Source: JBDRLU01 sp043812795 (GTDB lineage Bacteria > Chloroflexota > Dehalococcoidia > Dehalococcoidales > UBA2162). Taken from it: a DNA stretch of 64,000 bases. The stretch covers positions 1-64,000 of the forward strand of contig JBDRLU010000069.1 in assembly GCA_043812795.1 (NCBI GenBank), read 5' to 3'. The translations under genes were made by a program, and so were the position numbers. Positions 16,145 to 24,017 of this stretch are shown here, in pieces. Below the pieces are notes generated by a model. It had not been told where the DNA came from and ran no database searches. It worked only from the letters and a program-made list of their open reading frames with translations. The stretch's first letter is position 1. Every line of letters begins with the position of its first letter.

Positions 16145-17208
16145 TAGTAGCGGGGATAGATATCGGTTCACGGGCGGCTAAATGCGTCATTATGAAAGAC
16201 GGCGAGATTCTCTCGGCGGTCATCCGTGATACCGGACCGGAGAGTGTCAAGACCTCCTACACGACTATCAATGCGGCCCTCGACGGTACCGGATTAGCTC
16301 TGGATAATATCGACTATACGGTGGCGACGGGCTACGGGCGCGTCCTTGTTCCTTTTGCCAATGAGAATATCTCGGAGATAAGCTGTCACGCCCGCGGTAT
16401 TAATTGGTATTTCCCATCAGTCCACACTATTCTGGATATGGGTGGACAGGACTGTAAGGCCATCCGGTGCGATGCCGGCGGTCAGGTGACTAATTTTGTG
16501 ATGAACGATAAGTGCGCTGGCGGTACCGGCCGTTTCTTGGAGATGATAGCCGACGTTCTGGGGGCTAAGCTGGAAGAAATCGGAGATTTGTCGCTTCAGG
16601 CAAAGATAGCCATCCCTTTCAATACCATCTGTGCCGTTTTCGCTAAATCGGAAGCCATCGCCTATTTGAGGCGGGGTACGGCGCAGAGCGATATTCTGGC
16701 CGGACTGAATGAAGCCATTGCTACCAGATGCTTGAACCTACTGAAACGGGTGTCCATCGAAAAAGAGTTCAGCATCACCGGCGGCATTGCCAAGAATAAG
16801 GGCATGGTTGCTGCCCTGAAAGAGAAGATAGGGCTGGAACCGTTACTGGCGGAAGACCCGCAGCTAATCGGGGCATTAGGGGCGGCATTATTTGCGCAAG
16901 AGCGGTTGGCTGGTAAAGAAGCTAAGGGAACAGCTAAAATTCAATACGGGTATAACGACGGCACCGGCGACTATTTCATCACGATTGATACCGGGCAGTG
17001 CGATGGTTGCGGCCAATGTGTGTCTGCCTGCCCGGCAACAATATTTGAGGTAATCGGAGAAAATGGCCAACAACCTAAAGCCAGAGTGGCCGAGTCGGCC
17101 CGGAAAAGACTAGCTATTCTCTGCCCGGGCTATTCTTCCTGTAGCCGTGCTCACGAAACGAACTGTAAAAGCGTTTGTCAGCAGGAGGCGATAAGTCTGA
17201 CATGGTAG
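16141..17208 (+). CDS. CoA-substrate-specific enzyme activase fused to a C-terminal ferredoxin-like domain
   Basis: The 355-aa product starts with an ASKHA activase (about residues 1-260): GIDIGSRAAKCVIM, KCAGGTGRFLEMIA, NTICAVFAKSE and TGGIAKNKGM are all present. From about residue 270 it continues into a cysteine-rich tail with CDGCGQCVSACP and a further CPGYSSC, NCKSVC set. This is enough for one classical [4Fe-4S] cluster and possibly a second. Stand-alone activases end near residue 265. The fusion places the likely electron donor on the ATPase itself. Its ATGA overlap with the previous gene supports a complex. Confidence 0.87.
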   Translation: MIVAGIDIGSRAAKCVIMKDGEILSAVIRDTGPESVKTSYTTINAALDGTGLALDNIDYTVATGYGRVLVPFANENISEISCHARGINWYFPSVHTILDMGGQDCKAIRCDAGGQVTNFVMNDKCAGGTGRFLEMIADVLGAKLEEIGDLSLQAKIAIPFNTICAVFAKSEAIAYLRRGTAQSDILAGLNEAIATRCLNLLKRVSIEKEFSITGGIAKNKGMVAALKEKIGLEPLLAEDPQLIGALGAALFAQERLAGKEAKGTAKIQYGYNDGTGDYFITIDTGQCDGCGQCVSACPATIFEVIGENGQQPKARVAESARKRLAILCPGYSSCSRAHETNCKSVCQQEAISLTW

Positions 17209-17597
17209 AGTACGAGAAACTAACGACGGGCTATGAGTTCCCACCGTCCAGCTTTACTCTGGACGATAAAATGGTGGCCGCCTATCTCGATGCCGTCGAG
17301 GACGCCAGTAAAGTGTATGAGGGAGGTGGACTGGTCCCGCCCATGGCCATCGCCGCTCTGGCCATGGCGGCCATGGCCCAGGGTATCGTCTTACCACCCG
17401 GGACAATACACGTCTCCCAGGAGTTGGAATTTGTGCGGACGGTTACGGTGGGTGAGACTTTGACCAGCTACGCCCGGGTAAATCGTAACCAGCAACGTGG
17501 CAAGTTCCACATGCTGATGGTTGGTATCAATGTCCTTAACCAGGCTAAAGAGATAGTGGTCAGCGGAGAGACCAGTTTTATTCTGCCACTTTCCTGA
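17202..17597 (+). CDS. Hotdog-fold MaoC-like dehydratase subunit, HadA/HadC type
   Basis: The 131-aa hotdog protein resembles the FAS1_DH_region/MaoC N-terminal family. It lacks the catalytic D-x4-H motif seen in its neighbour at 17616, as do the structural subunits of mycobacterial HadAB/HadBC. The start ATG at 17202 overlaps the end of the activase gene by seven bases; GGAGG lies 13 bases upstream, which is long. An upstream TTG at 17175 is the alternative. It probably pairs with the next product as a 3-hydroxyacyl-ACP dehydratase. Confidence 0.7.
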   Translation: MVEYEKLTTGYEFPPSSFTLDDKMVAAYLDAVEDASKVYEGGGLVPPMAIAALAMAAMAQGIVLPPGTIHVSQELEFVRTVTVGETLTSYARVNRNQQRGKFHMLMVGINVLNQAKEIVVSGETSFILPLS

Positions 17598-17615
17598 TGG
17601 AGCCGGAGTAGAGAC

Positions 17616-18023
17616 ATGGATTTGAGTGTTGGTACGGAGCTACCCGAACTGAAGAGGACGGTTACGCAGGAGCATATCAATCTCTATGCCGAGGCCAGCC
17701 GTGATTTCAATCCCATCCATACCGACCCGGAGTTTGCTAGGAAAACGCCGCTCGGGGGTACGGTAGCTCATGGGATGCTCATCCTGGCTTATCTCAGTGA
17801 ATTCATGACGGTTAACTTTGGGCAGAGTTGGCTGACCGGGGGTAAGCTAAATGTCAGGTTCAAAGCTCCCACCCGTCCGGGAGATACGATATCCGTAAGC
17901 GGCGAAATAACCAAAATAGAAGAGGAAGACAACTGCACCTTGTATTACTGTGATGTCCTCTGTCAGAACCAGAATGGTGAGCCGTTAATTATCGGGGAAA
18001 CTAAAGTGAGGGTGAAGCAATGA
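17616..18023 (+). CDS. MaoC family (R)-specific 3-hydroxyacyl dehydratase, HadB-like
   Basis: The 135-aa hotdog protein contains DFNPIHTD, the D-x4-H hydratase motif, and GGTVAHGML, the standard MaoC signature. It dehydrates or hydrates 3-hydroxyacyl thioesters. In this operon, beside ACP, FabG, FabF and an enoyl reductase and with no fabZ in view, it most likely provides the dehydration step of fatty acid elongation together with the preceding subunit (inference). The stop overlaps the plsX start. Confidence 0.82.
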   Translation: MDLSVGTELPELKRTVTQEHINLYAEASRDFNPIHTDPEFARKTPLGGTVAHGMLILAYLSEFMTVNFGQSWLTGGKLNVRFKAPTRPGDTISVSGEITKIEEEDNCTLYYCDVLCQNQNGEPLIIGETKVRVKQ

Positions 18024-19033
18024 GAATAGCGGTTGATGCCATGGGCGGCGATTTCGCCCCCGAAGAGATTGTCAAAGGGTCGGTGATGGCGGCGCGGGAA
18101 TACGGCGTCGGCATCATTCTCGTCGGGCCGCAAGACAAAGTCCAGGCCGAGTTAGCCAAACACGATACCGCCGGCCTCGATGTTGAAATAGTCCATACCG
18201 ACGAATATCTGGTCGAGGGGGAACACCCGGCCTATGCCCTGCGTAAGAAACGCAATGCCTCGATACTTCTGGCGACCAAGCTGGTCAGGGAAGGTAAGGC
18301 CAATGCCGTGGTTGGGGTCGGCCCGACCGGGGGCGTTTTTGCTTCGGCGTTGCAGGTACTCGGTACGGTAGAAGGGATTGCCCGGCCGGTAATCGGCGGG
18401 CCGTTCCTCGGCTTTGCTCCCAATACTATCGTGGTTGACCTCGGCGGCAATGTGGACAGCCGCCCCGACCAGTTGCTCGACTTCGGCATCGTGGCGATGG
18501 TGTATGCCCGTAAGTGGATGAACATTCCCAACCCGACCATCGCTTTAATCAGCAATGGGGTCGAAGAAGGGAAGGGTAACGATATCGTCAAACAGACCTA
18601 CGAGCTTTTTAAGAAGTCAGGGCTGAATTTCATCGGCTACGTCGAAGGCAATGACGTCGCTCTGGGTAAAGCCAACGTGGTCATTTGCGATGGCTTCGTC
18701 GGGAACGTGATGGTGAAGTTCTGCGAGGGTCTGGGTAATGTGACGGCCGACTGGCTTAAGGATAAACTTCAGGGAAAGCTTCCTGAAAACGAAATAGAGG
18801 AAATAGTCATGGCCTACCGCCGGTCGACGGTTGTAGCCGATACCGTTGGTGGCGGCCCGCTGTGGGCGGTGAATGGTGTGGTCTGTAAAGCTCACGGCCG
18901 CAGCAAGGCACGCGAGGTAGCGACGACTATCGGCACAGCCAAGCGGGCCGTTGAAATCGGCCTCGTCGAGGCTCTCAAAGCTGAGTTAGCCAATGCCAGA
19001 AGCAAGATAAATACACCTTACCCTAACGCTTAG
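18020..19033 (+). CDS. plsX: Phosphate acyltransferase PlsX
   Basis: This 337-aa soluble enzyme makes acyl-phosphate from acyl-ACP for PlsY. The start MRIAVDAMGGDFAPEEIV is the family hallmark. VDLGGNVDSRPDQLLDFG and CDGFVGNVMVKFCEG are also canonical. In the loop that usually reads SAGNTGA the sequence is GVGPTGGVFA, a noticeable variation. ATGA overlaps the upstream hotdog gene. The usual partner plsY is present at 33347-34063. Confidence 0.93.
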   Translation: MRIAVDAMGGDFAPEEIVKGSVMAAREYGVGIILVGPQDKVQAELAKHDTAGLDVEIVHTDEYLVEGEHPAYALRKKRNASILLATKLVREGKANAVVGVGPTGGVFASALQVLGTVEGIARPVIGGPFLGFAPNTIVVDLGGNVDSRPDQLLDFGIVAMVYARKWMNIPNPTIALISNGVEEGKGNDIVKQTYELFKKSGLNFIGYVEGNDVALGKANVVICDGFVGNVMVKFCEGLGNVTADWLKDKLQGKLPENEIEEIVMAYRRSTVVADTVGGGPLWAVNGVVCKAHGRSKAREVATTIGTAKRAVEIGLVEALKAELANARSKINTPYPNA

Positions 19034-19050
19034 CGATAAAGGAGAGCAAT

Positions 19051-19305
19051 ATGTCGGTCAACGCATCAGTCGAAGATACGGTCAAACAGATTGTCACCAG
19101 AATCGTGCGCAAGCCGCAATCGGAGTTCAAGCCCGATGCCACGTTCAAAGACATGCAGGCTGATTCCCTCGACATCGTGCAGATACTCGTCGCCGTGGAA
19201 GATACCTACGGCATCGAGTTACAGGACGAGGAACTGGCTAAAATTACGGACATGAAAAGTTTCGTGAACTACATCGAACGCATGATTGCCCAGAAAAAAT
19301 CATAA
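19051..19305 (+). CDS. acpP: Acyl carrier protein
   Basis: The 84-aa protein has the phosphopantetheine serine in ADSLDIVQIL (DSL motif, about residue 37) and the acidic helix II and III pattern of ACPs. GGAGAGC precedes the ATG. It lies 17 bases after plsX and serves as the carrier for the fatty-acid enzymes around it. The basic N-terminus (IVRKPQSEFKP) is slightly longer than in E. coli ACP. Confidence 0.92.
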   Translation: MSVNASVEDTVKQIVTRIVRKPQSEFKPDATFKDMQADSLDIVQILVAVEDTYGIELQDEELAKITDMKSFVNYIERMIAQKKS

Positions 19306-19317
19306 CATTAGACTGGT

Positions 19318-20118
19318 ATGGTGATGTCACTTAAAGGTAAGATCGCTCTGGTTACGGGTGGGTCGCGCGGCATCGGGCGGGCCATAACGCTCAAGCTTGC
19401 CGGTGAGGGTGCGGACGTGGTTATCAACTTTTTCCGCCGGCGGGATGCCGCCGAACGCACGGCCCAGGAAGTCCGCGATAAGGGAGTGACAGCCCATATC
19501 ATCAGGGCCAACCTGGCTGAGCCGGAAAAAATCGACCGTATGTTCGATGAAGTGACTGAAAAATTCGGGCGGCTGGATATTTTAATTAATAATGCCGCTT
19601 CTGGTGCCGCCCGGGCGGCGATGGAACTGGAATACGATGAATGGGACTGGACGATGAATATCAATGCCCGCGCCGGACTACTCTGCGCCCAGCGGGCCGC
19701 CAGACTGATGAAAGATGGCGGCGCCATTGTCAATATTTCGAGCCTCGGTTCCCGGCTGGTGATGCCGGTCTATACGGCGGTGGGTATCTCCAAAGCTGCT
19801 CTGGAAGCCCTGACCCGCTACTTAGCTATCGAGCTGGCGCCGAGAGGGATACGGGTCAATGCGATATCGGCGGCGGCCGTGGAAACGGAGGCCCTTAAAC
19901 TCTATACGGCCGACCCGAACCTGCCGCAGCCGATGATAACGTCGACGCCCGCTGGCAGAATGGTGCAGCCCGAAGATGTGGCCAATGTGGTCGCCTTTCT
20001 CTGCAGCGAAGAAGCGGCGATGATAAGAGGTCAAATCGTGGTCATCGATGGTGGTCTGTCTCTGAGCATGTTGGGTTCTAGCAATGCAACGGCCGACAAA
20101 GGAGAACGAAGTGGCTGA
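19318..20118 (+). CDS. fabL: Enoyl-[acyl-carrier-protein] reductase, FabL type (SDR)
   Basis: The 266-aa SDR has GGSRGIGRAI near the N-terminus. Its active site reads YTAVGISKAALEALTRYLA, so Tyr and Lys are six residues apart (Y-x6-K), not the Y-x3-K of ketoreductases. That spacing, with AGRMV and MIRGQ near the C-terminus, matches the Bacillus FabL/FabI-type enoyl reductases that I recall. It should reduce trans-2-enoyl-ACP with NAD(P)H. The ribosome-binding site is weak and an ATG at 19324 is an alternative start. If it were only a ketoreductase the operon would lack an enoyl reductase. Confidence 0.8.
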   Translation: MVMSLKGKIALVTGGSRGIGRAITLKLAGEGADVVINFFRRRDAAERTAQEVRDKGVTAHIIRANLAEPEKIDRMFDEVTEKFGRLDILINNAASGAARAAMELEYDEWDWTMNINARAGLLCAQRAARLMKDGGAIVNISSLGSRLVMPVYTAVGISKAALEALTRYLAIELAPRGIRVNAISAAAVETEALKLYTADPNLPQPMITSTPAGRMVQPEDVANVVAFLCSEEAAMIRGQIVVIDGGLSLSMLGSSNATADKGERSG

Positions 20119-21343
20119 GTGCAGAGTGGTCATTACCGGGCTCGGTGCCATCACGCCGCTCGGTCTGACCGTTGATGAGTACTGGCAGGGACTGGTTAAC
20201 GGTAAGTCCGGCATCGGCCCGATAACGCTGTTCGATACTACCAATTACCCGGCGAAAGTAGCCGCCGAGGTGAAAGGCTTTGAACCGACCGACTATATGG
20301 ACATCAAGCGGGTTGACCGTACCGCCCGCTGCACTCAATTTGCCATCGCCGCTGCACGGATGGCCATTGCCTCGGCACAATTGGACATGACGAGAGAAAA
20401 ACGGGAGAGAGTGGGCGTCATTATTGCCACCACCGGTGCCATTTACCTGCTGGTCGAGCAAGGCGAAACTATCAGTAAGCGGGGGCCAATGCGTATCGAC
20501 CCATTATTGATAAGTAAAGTAGCGCCGAGCATGGTGCCGGCCCAGGTCGGGTTGGAGTTCGGTCTGAAAGGGCCGAACAGCAGCTTAAACAGTGCTTGTG
20601 GCAGCGGTAGTGATGCCTTGGGGACAGCCTTGAATCTTTTACGATTAGGCCATGCCGATGTCATGCTGGCCGGTGGTGCCGAAACCCAGGTTAATCCCAT
20701 CGCCACTGCTGTTACGGGACGGGTTGGCGCCCTATCGCGGGAACCCGACCCGCGGAAAGCGTGCCGACCTTTCGACCTTAACCGGAGTGGCATGGTGTGG
20801 GGCGAAGGTGGTGCCATCCTGGTACTGGAGACCTACGAGCACGCCCAACAGCGCGGTGCTCCGGTACTGGCCGAACTAGGCGGTGCCGGCTGGTCGTTCG
20901 ATGCTTTCAATGAGACCGCTCCCGACCCTAATCAAGAGGTTGTCGCTATGAGAATGGCCCTCCACAATGCCGGCGCTTCCTCGGAAGAGGTTGATTACAT
21001 CAACGCCCACGGCACTAGCACCAAGTTCAACGACGCGGCGGAAACTAAAGCTATTAAATTACTGTTGGGCGAAAAGGCTTATAAGACACCAATCAGTTCC
21101 AATAAGTCGATGGTAGGCCATCTGGCCTGTGCCGCCGGAGCGGTCGAGGCAATTGCCGCCGTGCTGACTGTTAAGCACGGTATCATCCCGCCCACCATTA
21201 ACTATGAAACGCCCGACCCGGAGTGCGACCTCGATTATGTTCCTAACGTCGCTCGCCACCAGGCGGTTAATGTCTGCCTTTCCAATTCCTTCGGCATGGG
21301 CGGGCAGAACTGCTGTGTGGTGATAAAACAGTTTGTTGAGTAG
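20111..21343 (+). CDS. fabF: 3-oxoacyl-[acyl-carrier-protein] synthase II (FabF)
   Basis: This 410-aa elongating condensing enzyme has the nucleophile in NSACGSGSDAL and the two histidines in NAHGTSTKFND and SMVGHLACAAGAVE, a Cys-His-His triad. GTG at 20111 is chosen: GGAG lies six bases upstream and the length then equals the family norm. It overlaps the end of the enoyl reductase by eight bases. No fabH or fabD is in the window, so chain initiation must come from elsewhere. Confidence 0.93.
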   Translation: MAECRVVITGLGAITPLGLTVDEYWQGLVNGKSGIGPITLFDTTNYPAKVAAEVKGFEPTDYMDIKRVDRTARCTQFAIAAARMAIASAQLDMTREKRERVGVIIATTGAIYLLVEQGETISKRGPMRIDPLLISKVAPSMVPAQVGLEFGLKGPNSSLNSACGSGSDALGTALNLLRLGHADVMLAGGAETQVNPIATAVTGRVGALSREPDPRKACRPFDLNRSGMVWGEGGAILVLETYEHAQQRGAPVLAELGGAGWSFDAFNETAPDPNQEVVAMRMALHNAGASSEEVDYINAHGTSTKFNDAAETKAIKLLLGEKAYKTPISSNKSMVGHLACAAGAVEAIAAVLTVKHGIIPPTINYETPDPECDLDYVPNVARHQAVNVCLSNSFGMGGQNCCVVIKQFVE

Positions 21344-21347
21344 AAAC

Positions 21348-22097
21348 ATGGCAACAAAAGAGCTAGACGGGAAAGTAGCCCTGGTGACCGGTGCTTCCCG
21401 CGGTCTGGGAAGAGCCATTGCTATCAAACTGGCCTCGCTCGGCGCCAGAGTTGCCGTCAACTATGTGGCTAACGATGAAGAGGCGACTAAAGTCGTCGGG
21501 GAAATAAAGGGTCACGGCAGCGAAGCGCTACCGGTCAAGGCAAATGTGGCTGATGCCGAGGCGGTGCGGCAGATGACCCGGCAAGTCGTGCAGCAGTGGG
21601 GGAAAGTAGATATCCTGGTGAATAATGCCGGTATCGTGAGAGACAACCTGATGCTGCGGATGCCCGACGATGCCTGGGACGATGTTATCAATACCAACCT
21701 GCGCGGCGCCTATCTCTGCACCAAGTTCGCCCTGCGTTCGATGATGGAGCACTCCTGGGGGCGGATAATCAATATCAGTTCGCTGGCTGGTCTGGTCGGT
21801 AATATCGGGCAGGCCAACTATTCGGCGGCCAAGGGCGGCCTCATTGCCTTCACCAAAGCAGTGGCCCGCGAGGTCGGTTCGCGCCATATCACGGTGAATG
21901 CTATCGCTCCCGGCTTCATTACCACCGAGATGACCGATAAATTACCGCAGGAAACCAGAGATGCCATCCTCGCCCGCATCTCGTTGCAGCGCTTCGGCAC
22001 GTCCGAAGATATTGCCGCGCTGGTGGCTTTTCTGGCCAGCGATTCAGCGAGCTATATTACGGCGCAGGTTATCTGCGTCGATGGTGGTGTAATTTAG
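21348..22097 (+). CDS. fabG: 3-oxoacyl-[acyl-carrier-protein] reductase FabG
   Basis: The 249-aa SDR has TGASRGLGRAI, the NNAG motif, a serine in NISSLAG and the classical catalytic NYSAAKGG (Y-x3-K). It ends in a VDGGVI terminus, all typical of FabG. The ATG at 21348 is five bases after the fabF stop. It reduces 3-oxoacyl-ACP with NADPH. The contrast with the Y-x6-K paralogue at 19318 supports a division into keto- and enoyl-reduction. Confidence 0.92.
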   Translation: MATKELDGKVALVTGASRGLGRAIAIKLASLGARVAVNYVANDEEATKVVGEIKGHGSEALPVKANVADAEAVRQMTRQVVQQWGKVDILVNNAGIVRDNLMLRMPDDAWDDVINTNLRGAYLCTKFALRSMMEHSWGRIINISSLAGLVGNIGQANYSAAKGGLIAFTKAVAREVGSRHITVNAIAPGFITTEMTDKLPQETRDAILARISLQRFGTSEDIAALVAFLASDSASYITAQVICVDGGVI

Positions 22098-22116
22098 TGT
22101 TTAGAGGAGGTCAAAA

Positions 22117-22968
22117 ATGGCAAAAGTGGGTGTGGTGACGGATACGGTGGCCTGCCTGCCACCGGAGAAAGTTAAGGAATATGGCATCGGTATTGTCCCC
22201 ATCGCTTTGAATATCAACGGGAAAGCCTATCTGGACCAGGTGGATATGAATCCTGATGAGTTCTGGAAAATATTCAAGGACATCAAAGAATTTACCACCG
22301 GAGCTCCATCGCTGGGGGAATATACCAAGGTCTTTAATGAGGTGGCTAAATCGACCAATGACATTGTCTGTACCTTCGTCTCCAAGGCCTTAAGCGGCAT
22401 CTACGAAACGGCTGTCCAGGCCATAGCCGTGGTCAAAAAAGAAAACCCCAAGCTTAACATTGAGATTATAGATAGTAAGACGGCGGCGGGTGCTCAGGCT
22501 TTCGCCGTTCTCGAAATGGCCCGTGCGGCCCAGGCGGGGAAAAGTATCGATGAAGTGGTCAAAGCCGGCCGGGATATGTTACCGAAAGCCAAGTTTTTTT
22601 GCGGGATGGAGACGCTCAAGTACCTGATAAAGAGCGGACGGGCACCCAAGACAGCCTATATGGGCGAGGTGTTCCAGGTGAAACCGATTATCGGCATGAC
22701 CAACGGTAGCGGCGTGGTCGAAAATATCGCGCGGGCCAGAGGCAAGCCAAACTGTATGGCCAAGATGGTAGAACTTATCAAAGACTATACCGATACCACC
22801 AGACCGCTGCATATCATGGCCCACTATACCGACGATATCGAAGATGGGAAACGCCTCATGGAGATGGTTACCGCCAAGTATAAGTGCGAGGAAGTCTATC
22901 TCACCCAGTACACCCCGGTAATGTCCGGCCACACCGGCCCGGTGTTTGCGGTATCGTTCTACTCGTAG
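22117..22968 (+). CDS. fakB: DegV family fatty-acid-binding protein (FakB-like)
   Basis: The 283-aa protein starts VGVVTDTVACLPPE, with the conserved TDT/S, and has SKALSGIYETA and a C-terminal GHTGPVFAVSFYS. These contact the fatty-acid head group in DegV/FakB structures. GAGGTC precedes the ATG. It is the last gene of the plus-strand operon and probably presents exogenous or recycled fatty acid to FakA (2111-3733). The product then feeds PlsX and PlsY, both in this window. Confidence 0.88.
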   Translation: MAKVGVVTDTVACLPPEKVKEYGIGIVPIALNINGKAYLDQVDMNPDEFWKIFKDIKEFTTGAPSLGEYTKVFNEVAKSTNDIVCTFVSKALSGIYETAVQAIAVVKKENPKLNIEIIDSKTAAGAQAFAVLEMARAAQAGKSIDEVVKAGRDMLPKAKFFCGMETLKYLIKSGRAPKTAYMGEVFQVKPIIGMTNGSGVVENIARARGKPNCMAKMVELIKDYTDTTRPLHIMAHYTDDIEDGKRLMEMVTAKYKCEEVYLTQYTPVMSGHTGPVFAVSFYS

Positions 22969-23006
22969 GGTTTATCTGGGCAGCCAGGGGATTACGCTAT
23001 AGGGGC

Positions 23007-23031
23007 GTCATTCCAGCGTAGGCTGGAATCC
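23007..23031. repeat. GTCATTCCAGC...GCTGGAATCC hairpin repeat
   Basis: An imperfect inverted repeat of about 25 bases, of a kind often dispersed in bacterial genomes. It lies after the DegV gene and could act as a weak transcription end or be a decayed mobile repeat. Confidence 0.45.
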
Positions 23032-23060
23032 AGAAGGTGAACTAGGTCAGTTTTTCCAAT

Positions 23061-23104
23061 TGTCATTGCGAGAAGTCCTTCCGCTGAAGGACGAAGCAAT
23101 GACA
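23061..23104. repeat. Short TGTCATTGC...GCAATGACA element
   Basis: A 44-base inverted repeat with ends TGTCATTGC and GCAATGACA and an inner GTCCTTC/GAAGGAC stem, so the whole forms one long hairpin. It shares TGTCATTGCGAG with the element at 1864-1982. It lies between converging genes. Confidence 0.65.
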
Positions 23105-23118
23105 CGGCGCAACTGGTA

Positions 23119-23499
23119 CTAGACGCTATCGATGGCTTTCTTGAGCTTTTGCTCCACCTGCTCGGCCAGGCCAGCGAGATTCTGGTTACCGGTCATCTGC
23201 ATGGAAAGGGTGGGGCGGACGGCCGCCACGAACGTCTTATCCCCCTCCCGATAAACAATAACATTGCAAGGCATCAGCAGCCCGATGTCCCGTTCTGCCT
23301 GTAAGGCCTGATAGGCAAAAGGCGGATTGCATGCGCCCAGAATTACGTAGTCGCCGAATTCCACATCCAGTTTTTTCTTCAGCGTTGCCTTCACGTCTAT
23401 TTCGGTCAGCACGCCGAAGCCTTCCTTTTTTAGTTCGTCTTTAATCTTGTCGACGGCTGACGGAAAAGATAAATTTACCTGTCGTTTATGGTAATACAC
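23119..23499 (-). CDS. DUF302 family protein
   Basis: The 126-aa protein matches the DUF302 pattern: a VDKIKDELKKEGFGVLTEIDV start, ILGACNPPFAYQAL, then IGLLMPCNVIVY. The domain is a small alpha/beta fold found in bacteria and archaea, and no biochemical role is settled. The start is a GTG with no strong ribosome-binding site. It is followed upstream on the same strand by a ferredoxin-like gene 31 bases away and may be co-transcribed with it. Confidence 0.75.
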   Translation of the reverse strand: MYYHKRQVNLSFPSAVDKIKDELKKEGFGVLTEIDVKATLKKKLDVEFGDYVILGACNPPFAYQALQAERDIGLLMPCNVIVYREGDKTFVAAVRPTLSMQMTGNQNLAGLAEQVEQKLKKAIDSV

Positions 23500-23530
23500 G
23501 GTTATTTCTCGCTGTTCTTATCCGGTCTGG

Positions 23531-23743
23531 CTACGTATTGAAGATACGGACGGCATTACGCGGACAGGCCCGCACACAATCGCCACAGGCCCGGCACAAG
23601 GCCGGGTCCGGCATGGGCGTTTCATACGGTGCTTCCTGTTTTAGTAACTTGCGGGGACAGGCAGCTGCCGCCTGACAGATACCCTGACTGCATTCTTCCG
23701 GTCGGCACTTGTCATACACCACCATGGCTGACTTAGTCAACAT
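23531..23743 (-). CDS. Small ferredoxin-like protein with two cysteine clusters
   Basis: The 70-aa protein has a C-terminal CRACGDCVRACP, a classical [4Fe-4S] motif. Its N-terminal set is unusual: C-x4-C-x4-C-x5-CP (positions about 12-29). This recalls the first cluster of ABCE1-type ferredoxin domains but has wider spacing. AAGGAA precedes the chosen ATG at 23743; a longer start at 23800 has no site. It is probably an electron carrier, perhaps for the neighbouring redox genes. Confidence 0.65.
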   Translation of the reverse strand: MLTKSAMVVYDKCRPEECSQGICQAAAACPRKLLKQEAPYETPMPDPALCRACGDCVRACPRNAVRIFNT

Positions 23744-23820
23744 TGTTCTTTCCTTGACAAATTTACGAAGAGTACCTGGGCTGAGTTTCAGTGAAGCCAA
23801 CGGCTTCTTATTGATTAGCC

Positions 23821-23997
23821 TCAGCCAAATCTGAAGGGAGCTTTCGAAGCTGGGTTTTGCCCGGATAGAGAGTACACCTTCTGGCAGTCTTTACTGCCGC
23901 ATTTGGGACATTTTGTCTCTTTGTCGCTGTCGCACATGCTGCGTTGAATTTCGAATTTCTCACCGCAGGCATTGCACTTGTATTCATAAACCGGCAT
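23821..23997 (-). CDS. FmdB family zinc-ribbon protein
   Basis: The 58-aa protein begins MPVYEYKCNACGEKFEI and has a second pair in CPKCGSKDC, giving the four-cysteine zinc ribbon of FmdB-type proteins. AAAGGAG lies seven bases before the ATG at 23997. FmdB proteins were first tied to formamidase and amide-use regulation. Most are simply uncharacterised small zinc proteins. The gene lies 20 bases downstream of the ArsR regulator, so the two are likely one transcript. Confidence 0.82.
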   Translation of the reverse strand: MPVYEYKCNACGEKFEIQRSMCDSDKETKCPKCGSKDCQKVYSLSGQNPASKAPFRFG

Positions 23998-24017
23998 GAC
24001 CATTCTCCTTTACGTCC

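Noticed and set aside
19318..20118. Reading this SDR as a second FabG
   Set aside because: Its Tyr-Lys spacing is six residues, as in enoyl reductases; a genuine FabG with Y-x3-K is two genes downstream.
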